A stretch of DNA of 56,316 nucleotides from Nocardioides sp. SYSU D00065 (GCF_017916425.1 NZ_JAFMSX010000002.1:1-56316); one strand, 5' to 3'; shown: positions 25,726 to 34,837, counted from the first letter of the stretch. The notes: a model not told the origin generated them from the letters alone. Program-made: numbers and translations.

Positions 25726-25948
25726 GCCGTAATCGTCTGGTCAACGAGCGGTCCACGGCGTCGCCCGTGCTGCTCCTGTCATTCGCCGGTGAATCGGACG
25801 TCGGTCATACCTGAGATGGACGTCCGTCACCTTCTCGACCGACGTGGACGGGTCCGTGCCGCACGCCGATAGGCACGCCAGACAAACCGGCCGGGAATTC
25901 CCGTCGACGCAATTGGAGGATACGACGAAAAAGGCCCACGCGATAACA

Positions 25949-25972
25949 TGGCCGGTTATGAATAACCGGCCA
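25949..25972. promoter_or_regulatory. 24-bp perfect palindrome at the HelD start
   Basis: TGGCCGGTTAT (25949-25959) and ATAACCGGCCA (25962-25972) flank GA. The candidate ATG 25958 lies inside it, as does a five-codon mini-ORF (ATG 25948 to TAA 25963). It could be a repressor operator or an RNA hairpin hiding the start codon. The flanks are unusually AT-rich for this genome. Confidence 0.6.
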
Positions 25973-28276
25973 GAGAACAATGAAGAAGCATTCGAGATCA
26001 ATTCTATCGGTGCTATTCAAGTGAACGGCGAATGCAGCGATGCCTTGCTGGTCCGGCGTGCCGCGGCGCGTCGCGACTGCGTGCGCAAAGAGACCGAGTC
26101 GGCGCTCGCCGACGTCTTGGCCCGCACGACTCACGGAGCAGCAGACGTGGTGGAACGGGAAGCCGACATCGCTCGGCTGCGTTCGAGGCTCGCGGGCCTG
26201 ACGGCCGCGCTGGGCAACCCAGCTTTCGGACGCCTCGACCTCGTGGACGGGACTCGGGTGTACGTCGGCAGGACGGCCATCACGGCCGACGACAAGACAC
26301 CCGTCGTGGTCGACTGGCGTGCACCGGTCGCACGCTCCTTCTACACCGCGACAGCCGCGCGTCCGTTCGACGTGCGTCTGAGACGCCATCTCGTCGTCAG
26401 GGACGATCGTCTCGTCGCACACGACGACGAGTGGCTGCAGCTCGACGGCGACGCAGCTGTGGACCCGTCAGGTCAGGAGCGAGGGACGCAGCGTGTGGCC
26501 CAGCCGGGTCGCCACCTGCTGGACGCCCTGTCCGCCCCCAGAACTGGCCGCATGAAGGACGTCGCCACCACGCTTCAGGCCGAGCAGGACGCCATCATCC
26601 GGGCAGACCGGCGTGGAACGCTCGTGGTCCAGGGGGCGCCGGGGACCGGCAAGACCGTCGTCGCGCTCCACCGGGTGGCCTACCTGCTGTACGAGAACCG
26701 GGAGCGCTACGCCCGAAGCGGGGTGCTTCTCGTCGGCCCCACGCGCCACTTCCTCCAGTACGTGTCCGAGGTCCTCCCGGCGCTGGGGGAGACCGCTGTG
26801 GTCCCTGCGACCATCGGCGACCTGTTTCCCGGCGTGGTCGCCGACGGTACGGAGCGGCCCCAGACGGCGACCGTCAAGGGCGAGCTCGTGATGGTCGAGG
26901 TGCTCACCAACGCCGTGGCCGCTCTGCAGCGCGCGCCGCGCAGCGACGTGGAGATCGTGTTCAACGGGACACCGTTGCGGCTCGGACGGGACCAGCTGCG
27001 ACGCGCACGCGACCGGGCTCGGGCAACCGGCCTGCCGCACGAGCTGGCGCGAGCGACGTGCCGCGACGGCGTCGTCGACGTCGTGACCGATGCGTGGGCG
27101 CGTGCGATCGGCACGGATCCGTACGACGGTACGTCGTGGCTCGACGACGACGATCGAGCTGCCTTGCGGGCGGAGGTCGAGGAGTCGGAGGAGCTCGACG
27201 GCCTCCTGGACCACATGTGGCCCCGCCTGACGCCGCTCGCGCTGCTGCGCCTGCTGTGGTCCGACGCCGAGCTGCTGTCGACTGCCGCGAAAGACTTGCT
27301 CACGCCGCAGCAGCAGGCGTTGCTGCGGCGGGAAGCGGACGCACCGTGGACTGCCTCGGATGTGGCGCTCCTCGATGAGGCGGCGGAGCTCGTGGGGCAC
27401 GACGACACGGCGCAGCGGTCCGCTGAGGCTCGAGCGCGTCGCGAGCAGGAGGCCTACGCGCGAGGTGTGCTGGAGATCCTCCACGGGTCGCGTGCCCTGG
27501 AGGACGATGACGTTGCCGACGAGATCGACTGGGATGATGCGGCCCGCGTGGGCGCGCTCGAGGCGGCGGCGTTGGCCGACCGCTTCACCGAGGAGGACCA
27601 CCGGACCCTGGCCGAGCGAGCGCTGGCCGACCGGGACTGGGTGTTCGACCACGTCGTGGTGGACGAGGCGCAGGAGCTGACACCGATGGACTGGCGCCTG
27701 ATCGTCCGCCGTTGTCCATCGCGTTCGATGACGGTGGTGGGCGATCTCGCGCAGACGTCACGGCAGCCCGAGCCGCGCTCGTGGGCCGAGGCGCTCGAGC
27801 CGGCGCTGGCGGGGCGGTGGCGCCTGGCCGAGCTCGATGTGTCGTACCGGACGCCCAAGGAGGTCCTCGACGTGGCCGCGCAGGTGCTGGCGGGGTGGCG
27901 CCCGGACCTGCGCGCCCCGCGCGCGCTTCGCCGCTCGGGCCGTCCGGTGCAGGTCTGGCGCGCCGTCGACGACGCGGCCGCATCGACGTCGGTCGCGGTG
28001 GCTTCGATGCTCGATGACGCAGGATCCGGAACGACGGCGGTGGTCGCGCCGCGGCACCGCATCGCCGACTGCCGGGCGGCGACGGGCGAGCGAGACGTCA
28101 CCGTGCTGACGCCTCGTGAGGCGAAGGGACTGGAGTTCGACCAGGTCGTCCTGGTGGCGCCCGAGGACATGACACCGGCCGACCTCTACGTCGCACTCAC
28201 GCGCTGCACGGCACGACTCACGGTCGTCACCGAGGCGCCCGAGCTGCCGTGGGAAGGACCGCGGAACGTGCGGTGA
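25958..28276 (+). CDS. HelD-like superfamily 1 helicase (actinobacterial RNA-polymerase-associated type)
   Basis: 772 residues if ATG 25958 is used; GTG 26022 or an even later start is possible because the first 25 codons are AT-rich (AAT, GAA, ATT, TCT) and unlike the rest. A charged N-terminal helix region leads to VVVDWRAPVARSFYTAT, a hallmark of HelD. Then come Walker A GAPGTGKT with Lys232, the DEAQ box at Asp569 (VVVDEAQELTPMDW), VVGDLAQTSRQP, REAKGLEFDQVVLV and LYVALTRCTARLTVV. HelD pries stalled RNA polymerase off nucleic acid and recycles it; some actinobacterial members (HelR) protect against rifamycins. Whether this one does is unknown. Confidence 0.85.
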   Translation: MNNRPENNEEAFEINSIGAIQVNGECSDALLVRRAAARRDCVRKETESALADVLARTTHGAADVVEREADIARLRSRLAGLTAALGNPAFGRLDLVDGTRVYVGRTAITADDKTPVVVDWRAPVARSFYTATAARPFDVRLRRHLVVRDDRLVAHDDEWLQLDGDAAVDPSGQERGTQRVAQPGRHLLDALSAPRTGRMKDVATTLQAEQDAIIRADRRGTLVVQGAPGTGKTVVALHRVAYLLYENRERYARSGVLLVGPTRHFLQYVSEVLPALGETAVVPATIGDLFPGVVADGTERPQTATVKGELVMVEVLTNAVAALQRAPRSDVEIVFNGTPLRLGRDQLRRARDRARATGLPHELARATCRDGVVDVVTDAWARAIGTDPYDGTSWLDDDDRAALRAEVEESEELDGLLDHMWPRLTPLALLRLLWSDAELLSTAAKDLLTPQQQALLRREADAPWTASDVALLDEAAELVGHDDTAQRSAEARARREQEAYARGVLEILHGSRALEDDDVADEIDWDDAARVGALEAAALADRFTEEDHRTLAERALADRDWVFDHVVVDEAQELTPMDWRLIVRRCPSRSMTVVGDLAQTSRQPEPRSWAEALEPALAGRWRLAELDVSYRTPKEVLDVAAQVLAGWRPDLRAPRALRRSGRPVQVWRAVDDAAASTSVAVASMLDDAGSGTTAVVAPRHRIADCRAATGERDVTVLTPREAKGLEFDQVVLVAPEDMTPADLYVALTRCTARLTVVTEAPELPWEGPRNVR

Positions 28277-28282
28277 TCGGGG

Positions 28283-28927
28283 TCAGCCGAGCTCGGTCGT
28301 CCGGCTGGGGCCGGGGCGGTCCTGGACGTAACGCAGCAGCACGTCGGACCCGTCCTTGTGACCAGCCTCCCGGAACCCGAGCTTGGTGACCATGTGGCGC
28401 GAGGCAGCGTTGTCGACGTCGATGTGAGCGACCACCGACTGCAGAGGAAGCTGAGCCCACGCGACGTCGAGCAGAGCCGCGACGGCTTCTGTCCCGTAGC
28501 CGCGGCGGTGCCGGTCGCGAGCGAACGCATAGCCCACCTCGGCGACGCCGTGCGCGCTGTCACTGCGACACAGCAGGACCTCCCCGATGACACGGCCCGA
28601 GTCGAGCTCCTCGACGGCGAGACTGAGCCAGGCTCCGTCACGATCGAGAGCCGTCTGGTCGACCTTCGTGGCCAACGTCTCCTGCACGGCCTGGAGGTCA
28701 CGCACGGGCCACGGGAGGTAGCGGGTCACCTCCGGGTCGGAGTGGAACCGCAGCAGGTCGGCAGCGTCGCCGAGGTCGTGCCGGCGAAGGAGCGTGCGGC
28801 GCGTGCGGATGCGCAGGGGGAACGCCCATGGGCTCTCCCCACGCGGGTGGTCGGGACCGCCGTCGGACCTGGTCGTCTCTGCCGGGGGCGTGGTGCGCGC
28901 GGCAGCGGTTTCGTCGTGGTTCGTCAT
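28283..28927 (-). CDS. GNAT-family N-acetyltransferase, RimJ/RimL-like
   Basis: 214 residues from ATG 28927. A 40-residue polar N-terminal extension precedes the GNAT_3-type domain: IRTRRTLLRRHDLGDAADLLRFHSDPEVTRYLPW, VIGEVLLC, then the acetyl-CoA motif AEVGYAFARDRHRRGYGTEAVAALLDVAW (R/Q-x-x-G-x-G/A) and NAASRHMVTKLGFREAG. The family acetylates ribosomal protein N-termini, antibiotics or small amines; the substrate is not readable. It converges on the HelD gene with a six-base gap. Confidence 0.88.
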   Translation of the reverse strand: MTNHDETAAARTTPPAETTRSDGGPDHPRGESPWAFPLRIRTRRTLLRRHDLGDAADLLRFHSDPEVTRYLPWPVRDLQAVQETLATKVDQTALDRDGAWLSLAVEELDSGRVIGEVLLCRSDSAHGVAEVGYAFARDRHRRGYGTEAVAALLDVAWAQLPLQSVVAHIDVDNAASRHMVTKLGFREAGHKDGSDVLLRYVQDRPGPSRTTELG

Positions 28928-29021
28928 GCTGCTCTCGTTGATAGTGCGTGAGGTGCCGGTCGGACGAGGCGACACGCGGCCGTTGCCGCGCGTCTCGTCA
29001 CCGACCACGGGCAGTGAGCGG

Positions 29022-29069
29022 ACCCCCGCTCCGTCCCGGGTGTGGGGGAGACCGGGACGGAGCGGGGGT
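29022..29069 (-). terminator. Long terminator hairpin after the secreted propeller gene
   Basis: The 18-base arms at 29022-29039 and 29052-29069 (outer part ACCCCCGCTCCG) pair perfectly around a 12-base loop. They lie 22 nt beyond the stop of the minus-strand gene. Confidence 0.8.
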
Positions 29070-29090
29070 GGTCAGCGGTGCGCGTCGGGA

Positions 29091-30527
29091 TCAGCGCTTG
29101 ACGCGGCGCGCGGCGGAGACGGCAGTCGCCGTCTTGTAGCCGTCCCGTCGCACGGTGACGCGTACGGCGATCCGGGCACCGCGGTCGGCGCGCTTGACCG
29201 TGTAGGTCCGCGCGGTGGCGCCCTTGATCACCTTGCCGTTGCGCAGCCAGGAGAAGGAGATGCGCTGCGGCTTCACGTTCCAGGTGCCGACAGTGGCCTT
29301 CAGGCGAGCGCCGACGACGAAGCGCCCGGCGACCTTCGGCTTGGACTTGGACTGGAACGTCTTCTCCGGAGCGTGCGGCTGCGGCTGCGGGTTCGGCTGC
29401 GGGTTGGGCTGCGGCTGCGGGTTCGGCTGCGGGTTCGGCTGCGGCTGCGGGTTGGGCGCCGGAGCAGTCAGCGTGGCGGGGGACCATGCGGGGTCGTGGG
29501 CGTTCGGCACGATCTTGGTCATGGTCGTCGACGCGTCGCACGCCGAGATGCCCTGCAGCACCCACAGGTCGCCGGCCTCCTCGTAGGCCACCGAGTCGCT
29601 GTCCGGGCCGAAGGCCGGCGACTCGATGACGTTCCTCCCGTTCTGGGCAGGGATGTCGGAGCTGATCCAGCACTGTGGTTCACCGTTGGCCGGACCGGGG
29701 CGGCCCGTGGCGGGGTCCTGCCGGGTGGCCGCGGACCCGAAGGACACCGGCCCGAAGCGGAACAGCACACGGTGGCGGTCCGGAGACACGCTCGCGTCGC
29801 TGAACCCGACGAAGTCGAACGGGTCGGTCGGGTCGTTGGGGATGAAGTCGTCCTGCCGGAACCAGGGGAAGCTCGACGACGAGCCGAGGTCGTGCAGGTG
29901 GACGTCGCCGTTCCGGTTGATCGTGACGCGCTGGTCCGTGACCCACGAGGCGGGGCCGCCGACGACGATGCCGTACTTGTCGACGTCGCTGATCTGCGAG
30001 CTGTCCGTGAACGCGGTCAGCGTCTCCGTCACGATCTCGCCGCCGTAGGACTCGGCTCGGCTCTGGGAGTAGGCGATCTTGGAGCCGTCCCGGGAGATGG
30101 CCGGGTCGAAGACCGGCGTGATGAACACCGTGTCCTCGTTGGGGACGAAGAGGTCCTTCGCGTCCAGGACGCCCAGGTGCGTGCCGTCCTGGCCGACCCG
30201 CACGATGTCGCCGTTGCGGATGGCCACGATGACGCCGGCGTCACTGATCGACGGGTCCTCGTAGGGCGAGGTGGCGGTGCCGTCGGTGGTGACCGCGCGG
30301 ACGCCGGTGCCGTCGGCGCGGGTGACCCACAGGTTGTGGTCTCGGACGAAGACGATGACGCCGCCGGCTGCGGCGGCCTTCTGCGCCGGCGCACCCGCCT
30401 GCCGGGCGGCGGGCGTGGTGAGGTCGGCGGAGGACGCCGCCGCCTGGGCGGGTGCGGCGGCGATGGACAGGGCGCCGCTGAACGCCAGGGTCGCGGCGAG
30501 CGAGCAGATCGAGGTGCGCGAGGGCAC
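29091..30527 (-). CDS. Secreted beta-propeller protein with Pro/Gln/Asn linker and Ig-like C-terminus
   Basis: 478 residues from GTG 30527, preceded by AGGAGG. Signal peptide residues 1-30 (ICSLAATLAFSGALSIAAAPAQA). Residues of about 55-350 form a TolB/WD40-like propeller (VIVFVRDHNLWVTRADGTGVRAVT, DPSISDAGVIVAIRNGDIVRV, DPAISRDGSKIAYS, AFGPDSDSVAYEEAGDLWVL). Next comes a low-complexity linker (NPQPQPNPQP repeats, about 355-390), then a C-terminal Ig-like module (VVGARLKATVGTWNVKPQRISFSWLRNGK, ending in RRVKR). Both modules suggest surface binding rather than catalysis. It is monocistronic, with its own terminator. Confidence 0.8.
   Translation of the reverse strand: MPSRTSICSLAATLAFSGALSIAAAPAQAAASSADLTTPAARQAGAPAQKAAAAGGVIVFVRDHNLWVTRADGTGVRAVTTDGTATSPYEDPSISDAGVIVAIRNGDIVRVGQDGTHLGVLDAKDLFVPNEDTVFITPVFDPAISRDGSKIAYSQSRAESYGGEIVTETLTAFTDSSQISDVDKYGIVVGGPASWVTDQRVTINRNGDVHLHDLGSSSSFPWFRQDDFIPNDPTDPFDFVGFSDASVSPDRHRVLFRFGPVSFGSAATRQDPATGRPGPANGEPQCWISSDIPAQNGRNVIESPAFGPDSDSVAYEEAGDLWVLQGISACDASTTMTKIVPNAHDPAWSPATLTAPAPNPQPQPNPQPNPQPQPNPQPNPQPQPHAPEKTFQSKSKPKVAGRFVVGARLKATVGTWNVKPQRISFSWLRNGKVIKGATARTYTVKRADRGARIAVRVTVRRDGYKTATAVSAARRVKR
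29374..29460. repeat. Low-complexity tract coding for NPQPQP repeats
   Basis: GGCTGCGGCTGCGGGTT-type units recur with 6-, 12- and 30-base periods inside the propeller gene and give the Asn/Pro/Gln linker. It is in-frame coding repeat, not an array of non-coding units. Confidence 0.8.
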
Positions 30528-30585
30528 GGGAGCCTCCTAGGTGACGTGGTTGACGGCTCCAGCCTCGGCGGTCGCGGCCCGCAGA

Positions 30586-30625
30586 CGCATCGACCGCGCG
30601 GCGGACGCTCGTGCGACCGAGGTCG
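30586..30625 (+). repeat. 40-bp inverted repeat, left copy
   Basis: This intergenic 40-mer (beginning CGCATCGACCGCG, ending GCGACCGAGGTCG) recurs on the opposite strand at 37977-38016 with a single mismatch. It includes the hairpin CGACC-GA-GGTCG. Weaker similarity continues about 20 bases beyond its right end. Confidence 0.9.
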
Positions 30626-30654
30626 TGCTCCCGCGCGACGCGAGGCTCACGCGG

Positions 30655-31317
30655 CTACACGTCGGCGTTGCCGGGACGGACGAGTCCGGTCTCGTACGCG
30701 AGGATCACCGCCTGGGTCCGGTCCCGCAGTCCGAGCTTGGCGAGCACTCGTCCGACGTGCGTCTTGACCGTCGCCTCGCTGAGGTAGAGCGAGGACGCGA
30801 CCTCCGCGTTCGTCAGGCCCCGCGCGAGCAGCTTCAGCACCTCGACCTCGCGTTCGGTGAGCTCGGCGAGCTGCTGCGTGGCGGCCTCCGGGTCCGGCCC
30901 CTCGACGTACCGTTCGACGAGCCGCTGGGTGAGCGTCGGCGCCAGCAGCGTCTCGCCGTCGACCGCGCTGCGGATCGCGTGCGCGATCTCCGAGGGCGGC
31001 GCGTCCTTGAGCAGGAAGCCGCTGGCGCCGGCACGCAGGGCGCGATAGACGTACTCGTCGAGGTCGAACGTCGTCAGCACCAGGACCCGGACCTGGGGCT
31101 GCTCGCTGGTGATGAGGCGGGTCGCCTCGATGCCGTCCATGCCGGGCATGCGGAGGTCCATGACCACGACGTCGGGGGACAGCTCGCGAGCGGCGGCGAC
31201 GCCGGCCCGGCCGTCGACTGCCTCCCCCACCACCTCCATGCCGGGTTGCGCACCGAGGATCGCCGAGAGGCCCTCGCGCGCCAACGCGTGGTCGTCGACC
31301 ACCAGGATCCGCGTCAT
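30655..31317 (-). CDS. NarL/LuxR-type response regulator
   Basis: 220 residues from ATG 31317. The receiver domain has the acidic pair in [14 protein letters not shown], phospho-acceptor Asp54 in [13 protein letters not shown], the switch Thr in [14 protein letters not shown] and Lys in GFLLKDA. The C-terminal LuxR-type helix-turn-helix reads [52 protein letters not shown]. It follows its histidine kinase by 43 bases in the same direction. By family it activates transcription as a phosphorylated dimer; its targets are unknown. Confidence 0.96.
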   Translation of the reverse strand: MTRILVVDDHALAREGLSAILGAQPGMEVVGEAVDGRAGVAAARELSPDVVVMDLRMPGMDGIEATRLITSEQPQVRVLVLTTFDLDEYVYRALRAGASGFLLKDAPPSEIAHAIRSAVDGETLLAPTLTQRLVERYVEGPDPEAATQQLAELTEREVEVLKLLARGLTNAEVASSLYLSEATVKTHVGRVLAKLGLRDRTQAVILAYETGLVRPGNADV

Positions 31318-31360
31318 GCGGCACCCCCGGCGTAGCAGCGGTCGAGGGGTCGTGGTGTCC

Positions 31361-32518
31361 TCATGCGGGTGATGCCTCCAATGGCAGCTCGGCGCGAACG
31401 TGGTAGCGGCCCTCGCGGGGGCCGGCGACAAGTGAACCGTGGTGCAGCCGGGCGCGCTCCTTCATCCCAGGAAGTCCCCGGCCGCTCCCCTCAGCGGCGA
31501 GGGGGGTCTCGGGGAGATCGTTGACGACCTCGATGACCACGCGGTCGTTCGCGTAGCGGATGTCGACGCTGGTCGGTACGTCGCCACCGTGCTTGCGCAC
31601 GTTCGTCAGTGACTCCTGCACGATCCGGTAGGCCGCGAGGCCCAGTCCGGCCGCGAGTGCGGGGCGAGGCTCGTCCTCGTGCAGCGTCACCGGCAGCCCG
31701 GTCAGGCGGTGCTGCTCGATGAGCTCCGAGATCTGGCCGAGGTCCGGCACAGGGTCGCCGTCGCGGGGGGTCTGGTGCAGGACGTCGAGCAGTCGGCGCA
31801 TCTCCACCAGGGCTTGACGCGACGTGCGCCGGACGGCCTCGAGATGGTGGTCGGCCTTGTCGATGTCCACTCGCAGCAGGCTCTGGGCAGCACCGGCTTG
31901 CATGGTGACGATCGACAGCGAGTGCGCCACGACGTCGTGCAGCTCTCGGGCGATGCGCTCTCGCTCGGCCGTCACCGCGTCGCGCACGGTGAGCCGTGCC
32001 AGCTCGTTGGTCGCTGCCAGCGCGCGCCGCTCGGCCTCGACTCGACGGCGCAGCAGCCAACCCGCGGACCACGTCGTGGCGAAGATGAACGTGATCACGG
32101 CGTAGTCGGCGAGGGTCGGGTCCCCGATGTAGTAGTTCAGCTCTGCGGCGGTCGAGATGGCGATCAGCGGGATGGGGAGACCGACGACGGCGTGGACAGG
32201 TGGAGCACGGAACGCGCAGGTGAAGGCCGTGATCAGCAGAGCAGGGAGGGGCGTGGCCCCTTCCTCGGGCACCCCGGCCTCCCATGCTCGTGCGACGAGG
32301 ACGACGGAGACGACCACGAGAACAGCGGTGGGCCACCGCCGGCGCCACAGCAGCGGCGCGGTGCAGCAGAAGGCGAACAGCAGACGCTCTTCGGTGGTAC
32401 CCGGGCCCTGGAGGAAGACCGCCTCGATCGCGGCCCACGCGCCGACGCCGCTCAGGAGGAAGATGTCTGCGCGCCGAGGCGCAGCAGGCACGTCCGCTAG
32501 TCGTTGCCAGGCGTCCAT
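31361..32518 (-). CDS. NarL-type sensor histidine kinase (HisKA_3)
   Basis: 385 residues. The N-terminal half holds four or five membrane helices (residues about 18-165) with little outside loop, so the stimulus is probably sensed in the membrane. A coil leads to the dimerisation box [27 protein letters not shown] with His194, then an HATPase_c domain: [21 protein letters not shown] (N box) and [18 protein letters not shown] (G box). It pairs with the response regulator downstream. Upstream, TAACCT six bases before the ATG implies a leaderless mRNA. Confidence 0.95.
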   Translation of the reverse strand: MDAWQRLADVPAAPRRADIFLLSGVGAWAAIEAVFLQGPGTTEERLLFAFCCTAPLLWRRRWPTAVLVVVSVVLVARAWEAGVPEEGATPLPALLITAFTCAFRAPPVHAVVGLPIPLIAISTAAELNYYIGDPTLADYAVITFIFATTWSAGWLLRRRVEAERRALAATNELARLTVRDAVTAERERIARELHDVVAHSLSIVTMQAGAAQSLLRVDIDKADHHLEAVRRTSRQALVEMRRLLDVLHQTPRDGDPVPDLGQISELIEQHRLTGLPVTLHEDEPRPALAAGLGLAAYRIVQESLTNVRKHGGDVPTSVDIRYANDRVVIEVVNDLPETPLAAEGSGRGLPGMKERARLHHGSLVAGPREGRYHVRAELPLEASPA

Positions 32519-32524
32519 GGCTGC

Positions 32525-32530
32525 AGGTTA
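32525..32530 (-). promoter_or_regulatory. -10 element TAACCT for the leaderless histidine-kinase transcript
   Basis: On the minus strand TAACCT lies six bases before ATG 32518 and there is no Shine-Dalgarno sequence. A -35 could not be placed with confidence. Confidence 0.45.
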
Positions 32531-32793
32531 TTGAAGGATCAAGCTGCGGCGCGTCATCCCCGAGGGGAGGCCGCATCAGCCTTGCGGCGTAGGCACTCGG
32601 TCCCGCCTCCGCCGCCCCGACCGTCCCTCTCAGGGATCACCTCGATCAGTCGCGAGGTTGACCGCCGTCGCTTCCGGGTCCACTTCAGCCGCGCCCCGCG
32701 GGCGATGCGTCGGTCCGACGTGGCTCCCGAGACTGGGACATGCGAGGCCGCCGCGAGGCGCGCCTCTCACGCACCCACCTCGAAGGAACCCAC

Positions 32794-33324
32794 ATGGAAC
32801 ACCGCGACTCACCGACCACGGCAGTCCTGCCACTCACCCTCGACCACGCACGTGCGCTGCTGGCAGGGCCCGACACCTTCCGCGACACCTTCGGCCTGTC
32901 GGTGGCGGAGGGCTACCTCGCCTTCCCCGAGGCGCTCGGGCACATCGTCGAGGCGCTCGAGAGCGGGATGGCACCGCAGTGGTTCAGCCACCTGATCGTC
33001 GACGAGCAGCGTGGAGCGGTCGTCGGTCTCGGCGGCTTCACGGGCCCGCCCGCTGACGACACCGTCGAGGTGGGCTACAGCGTGGCGCCCGAGGCGCGCG
33101 GCCAGGGCCACGCGACCAGGGCGGTCCAGGCATGGCTGCGGTTCGCGCAGCGGCACGGGGTGGGGTCGATGACCGCGACCACCATGCCCGAGGAGAACGC
33201 CTCGACCGCGGTCCTGCACCGATGCGGGTTCGAGAAGGTCGGCGAGGTCGCCGACCCGAACGACGGACCCACCTGGCGCTGGCGCCTCGACCTCCACGCC
33301 GAGGGCGTCTCCAGCGCCACGTGA
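32794..33324 (+). CDS. GNAT-family N-acetyltransferase
   Basis: 176 residues from ATG 32794, with GAAGGA upstream. The domain shows LTLDHARALLAGPDTFRDTFG, VVGLGGFTGPPADDTVEVGYSVAPEARGQGHATRAVQAWLRFA (the acetyl-CoA loop R/Q-x-x-G-x-A) and NASTAVLHRCGFEKVGEVADP. It resembles RimJ/RimL-type enzymes. The substrate is unknown. The region between it and the divergent kinase (about 275 bases) holds no other gene. Confidence 0.9.
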   Translation: MEHRDSPTTAVLPLTLDHARALLAGPDTFRDTFGLSVAEGYLAFPEALGHIVEALESGMAPQWFSHLIVDEQRGAVVGLGGFTGPPADDTVEVGYSVAPEARGQGHATRAVQAWLRFAQRHGVGSMTATTMPEENASTAVLHRCGFEKVGEVADPNDGPTWRWRLDLHAEGVSSAT

Positions 33325-33409
33325 CCGGCGACTGTCGAGCAGCACGACCGGCCGCGACGCCCCGCGTACCTCCCACCACCAACTCACCCATCGAAGAAGG
33401 ATCACCACC

Positions 33410-34702
33410 TTGATCGCCAGACTCCTGACGGCCAGCACCGTCGCTCTCGTCGCACTCTCGCCGCTCGCGCTGCAGGAGACGGCGTCCGCGGCACAGCCGA
33501 AGTGCGACGGCAAGAGGGCCACCATCGTCGGCACCAACAAGAGCGACGTCCTGCGCGGCACAGCGAAGAACGACGTCATCGTCGCCAAGGGCGGCAACGA
33601 CAAGATCCTCGGGGGAGGCGGCAAGGACGTCGTCTGCGCCGGCGACGGCAAGGACGTCGTCGACGGCGGCGCGGGCAAGGACATCGTCCTCGGCGGGCCG
33701 GGCAACGACCGGCTGGACGGCGGAGCCGGGGACGACCGCCTGCGCGGGGAGGACGGGAACGACCGCCTCAACGGCGGGGGTGGCTCTGACCGGCTCTACG
33801 GGGACGAGGGCCGAGACACTCTCCACACCGGCGGCGGCACGAAGGACTTCGCATCCGGCGGTGACGACGATGACGACATCACCGTCGCTGCGGCACAGGC
33901 CTTCGCCGACGGCGAAGCCGGTGACGACTCGCTCGTCGCCACGGCCTCGGGCACCCACCTCGTCGGTGGCGACGGCAACGACTCCCTCACAGGAAGCCCT
34001 TACGACGACCGGCTCGACGGCCTCGCCGGCGACGACCTCATCGAGGCCGGCGAAGGTGCTGACACCTGCACGGGCGGGCCCGGCAACGACCTGTGCGACG
34101 GCGGAGCCCCCGGAGGCACGGAGAACACCCCGACCGATCCCGACATCTGCGACGACACGGTCGAGGAGAAGCAGTCGTGCCGTTCGGAGCGCCCGCAGCA
34201 CCCGGAGCCCCCGGAGCACTCGGAGCACCCGGATGCCTATGTGGGCACCATGTCGGGCTACAACATGGAGTCGGTCGCGGAGGACGAGGGCACCTGGTCG
34301 ATGCAGGTCCGCTTCACCTACAGCGCCGACACGGGTCAGCACCTGTGGTACACGCTCGAGTCCGGGACGGTCAGCTGGTCCCTCAAGGGCGACAACGGCT
34401 ACTGCACATGGGCGCAGGACGCCGCCGCGGTGCCGCTCGACCCGCGGTCCGGGCACATCAGCATCGACACCGCCAGAAGGGCCTACGAGGTGAACATGGG
34501 ATACAACAACCCGCTGCCCCAGTCGATCTGGCAGTGCGAGGACTCGAGCTTCCCCCACGCCGAGTCCTGGCGCCCGGGCAACGTCGTGATCGACGTGCCG
34601 TGGGGCGCCTCGCACCCGAGGCTGACGGCTGACCTCGTCGTGCCCGACGCCATGGGCGACCCCGACACCATCAAGTGGGACCTCGAGCCCGTCTACAACT
34701 GA
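33410..34702 (+). CDS. Secreted calcium-binding RTX-repeat protein
   Basis: 430 residues from TTG 33410, with AGAAGG ten bases upstream. Signal peptide residues 1-27 (LTASTVALVALSPLALQETASA). Residues of about 45-225 contain nonapeptide repeats of the GGxGxDxLx type (GGAGKDIVLGGPGNDRLDGGAGDDRLRGEDGNDRLNGGGGSDRLYG), which bind Ca2+ and form a beta-roll outside the cell. An acidic and Pro/Glu/His segment (PEPPEHSEHPD) leads to a C-terminal domain of about 150 residues with a jelly-roll-like character that matches no family I know. No type I secretion genes lie nearby, so Sec export is the likely route. Confidence 0.85.
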   Translation: MIARLLTASTVALVALSPLALQETASAAQPKCDGKRATIVGTNKSDVLRGTAKNDVIVAKGGNDKILGGGGKDVVCAGDGKDVVDGGAGKDIVLGGPGNDRLDGGAGDDRLRGEDGNDRLNGGGGSDRLYGDEGRDTLHTGGGTKDFASGGDDDDDITVAAAQAFADGEAGDDSLVATASGTHLVGGDGNDSLTGSPYDDRLDGLAGDDLIEAGEGADTCTGGPGNDLCDGGAPGGTENTPTDPDICDDTVEEKQSCRSERPQHPEPPEHSEHPDAYVGTMSGYNMESVAEDEGTWSMQVRFTYSADTGQHLWYTLESGTVSWSLKGDNGYCTWAQDAAAVPLDPRSGHISIDTARRAYEVNMGYNNPLPQSIWQCEDSSFPHAESWRPGNVVIDVPWGASHPRLTADLVVPDAMGDPDTIKWDLEPVYN

Positions 34703-34715
34703 GCAGCCACCCGGA

Positions 34716-34751
34716 GGCCGGAAGGCACGGCGAGGTCCGTGCCTTCCGGCC
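34716..34751 (+). terminator. Terminator after the RTX gene
   Basis: GGCCGGAAGGCACGG (34716-34730) and CCGTGCCTTCCGGCC (34737-34751) form a perfect 15-bp stem with a six-base loop, 14 nt after the stop. Confidence 0.85.
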
Positions 34752-34753
34752 GA

Positions 34754-34780
34754 TCTCGGTGTGTCCACGACACACCGAGA
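34754..34780. promoter_or_regulatory. Perfect inverted repeat upstream of ocd
   Basis: TCTCGGTGTGTC (34754-34765) and GACACACCGAGA (34769-34780) flank CAC, about 58 bases before the ocd start. It may be an operator or a second stem after the RTX terminator. The short three-base spacer favours protein binding. Confidence 0.55.
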
Positions 34781-34837
34781 CCGTCTCGGATGCCCCGGCC
34801 CGTCTCCGCACCGCACACCCATAGAAGGTGACTCGAC

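Noticed and set aside
25729..25957. A rifamycin-associated element upstream of the HelD-like gene
   Set aside because: I looked for the known inverted-repeat element associated with HelR genes and did not find a matching sequence, so rifamycin induction is not claimed.
28963..28999. Imperfect hairpin GACGAG...CTCGTC before the 28927 GNAT gene
   Set aside because: Interrupted pairing and a position upstream of a gene start give no clear role; the stronger 29022-29069 stem explains termination.
23841..29460. Repeat tracts at 23841-23950 and 29374-29460 as CRISPR arrays
   Set aside because: No spacers; the units are short, in frame and code for protein linkers.
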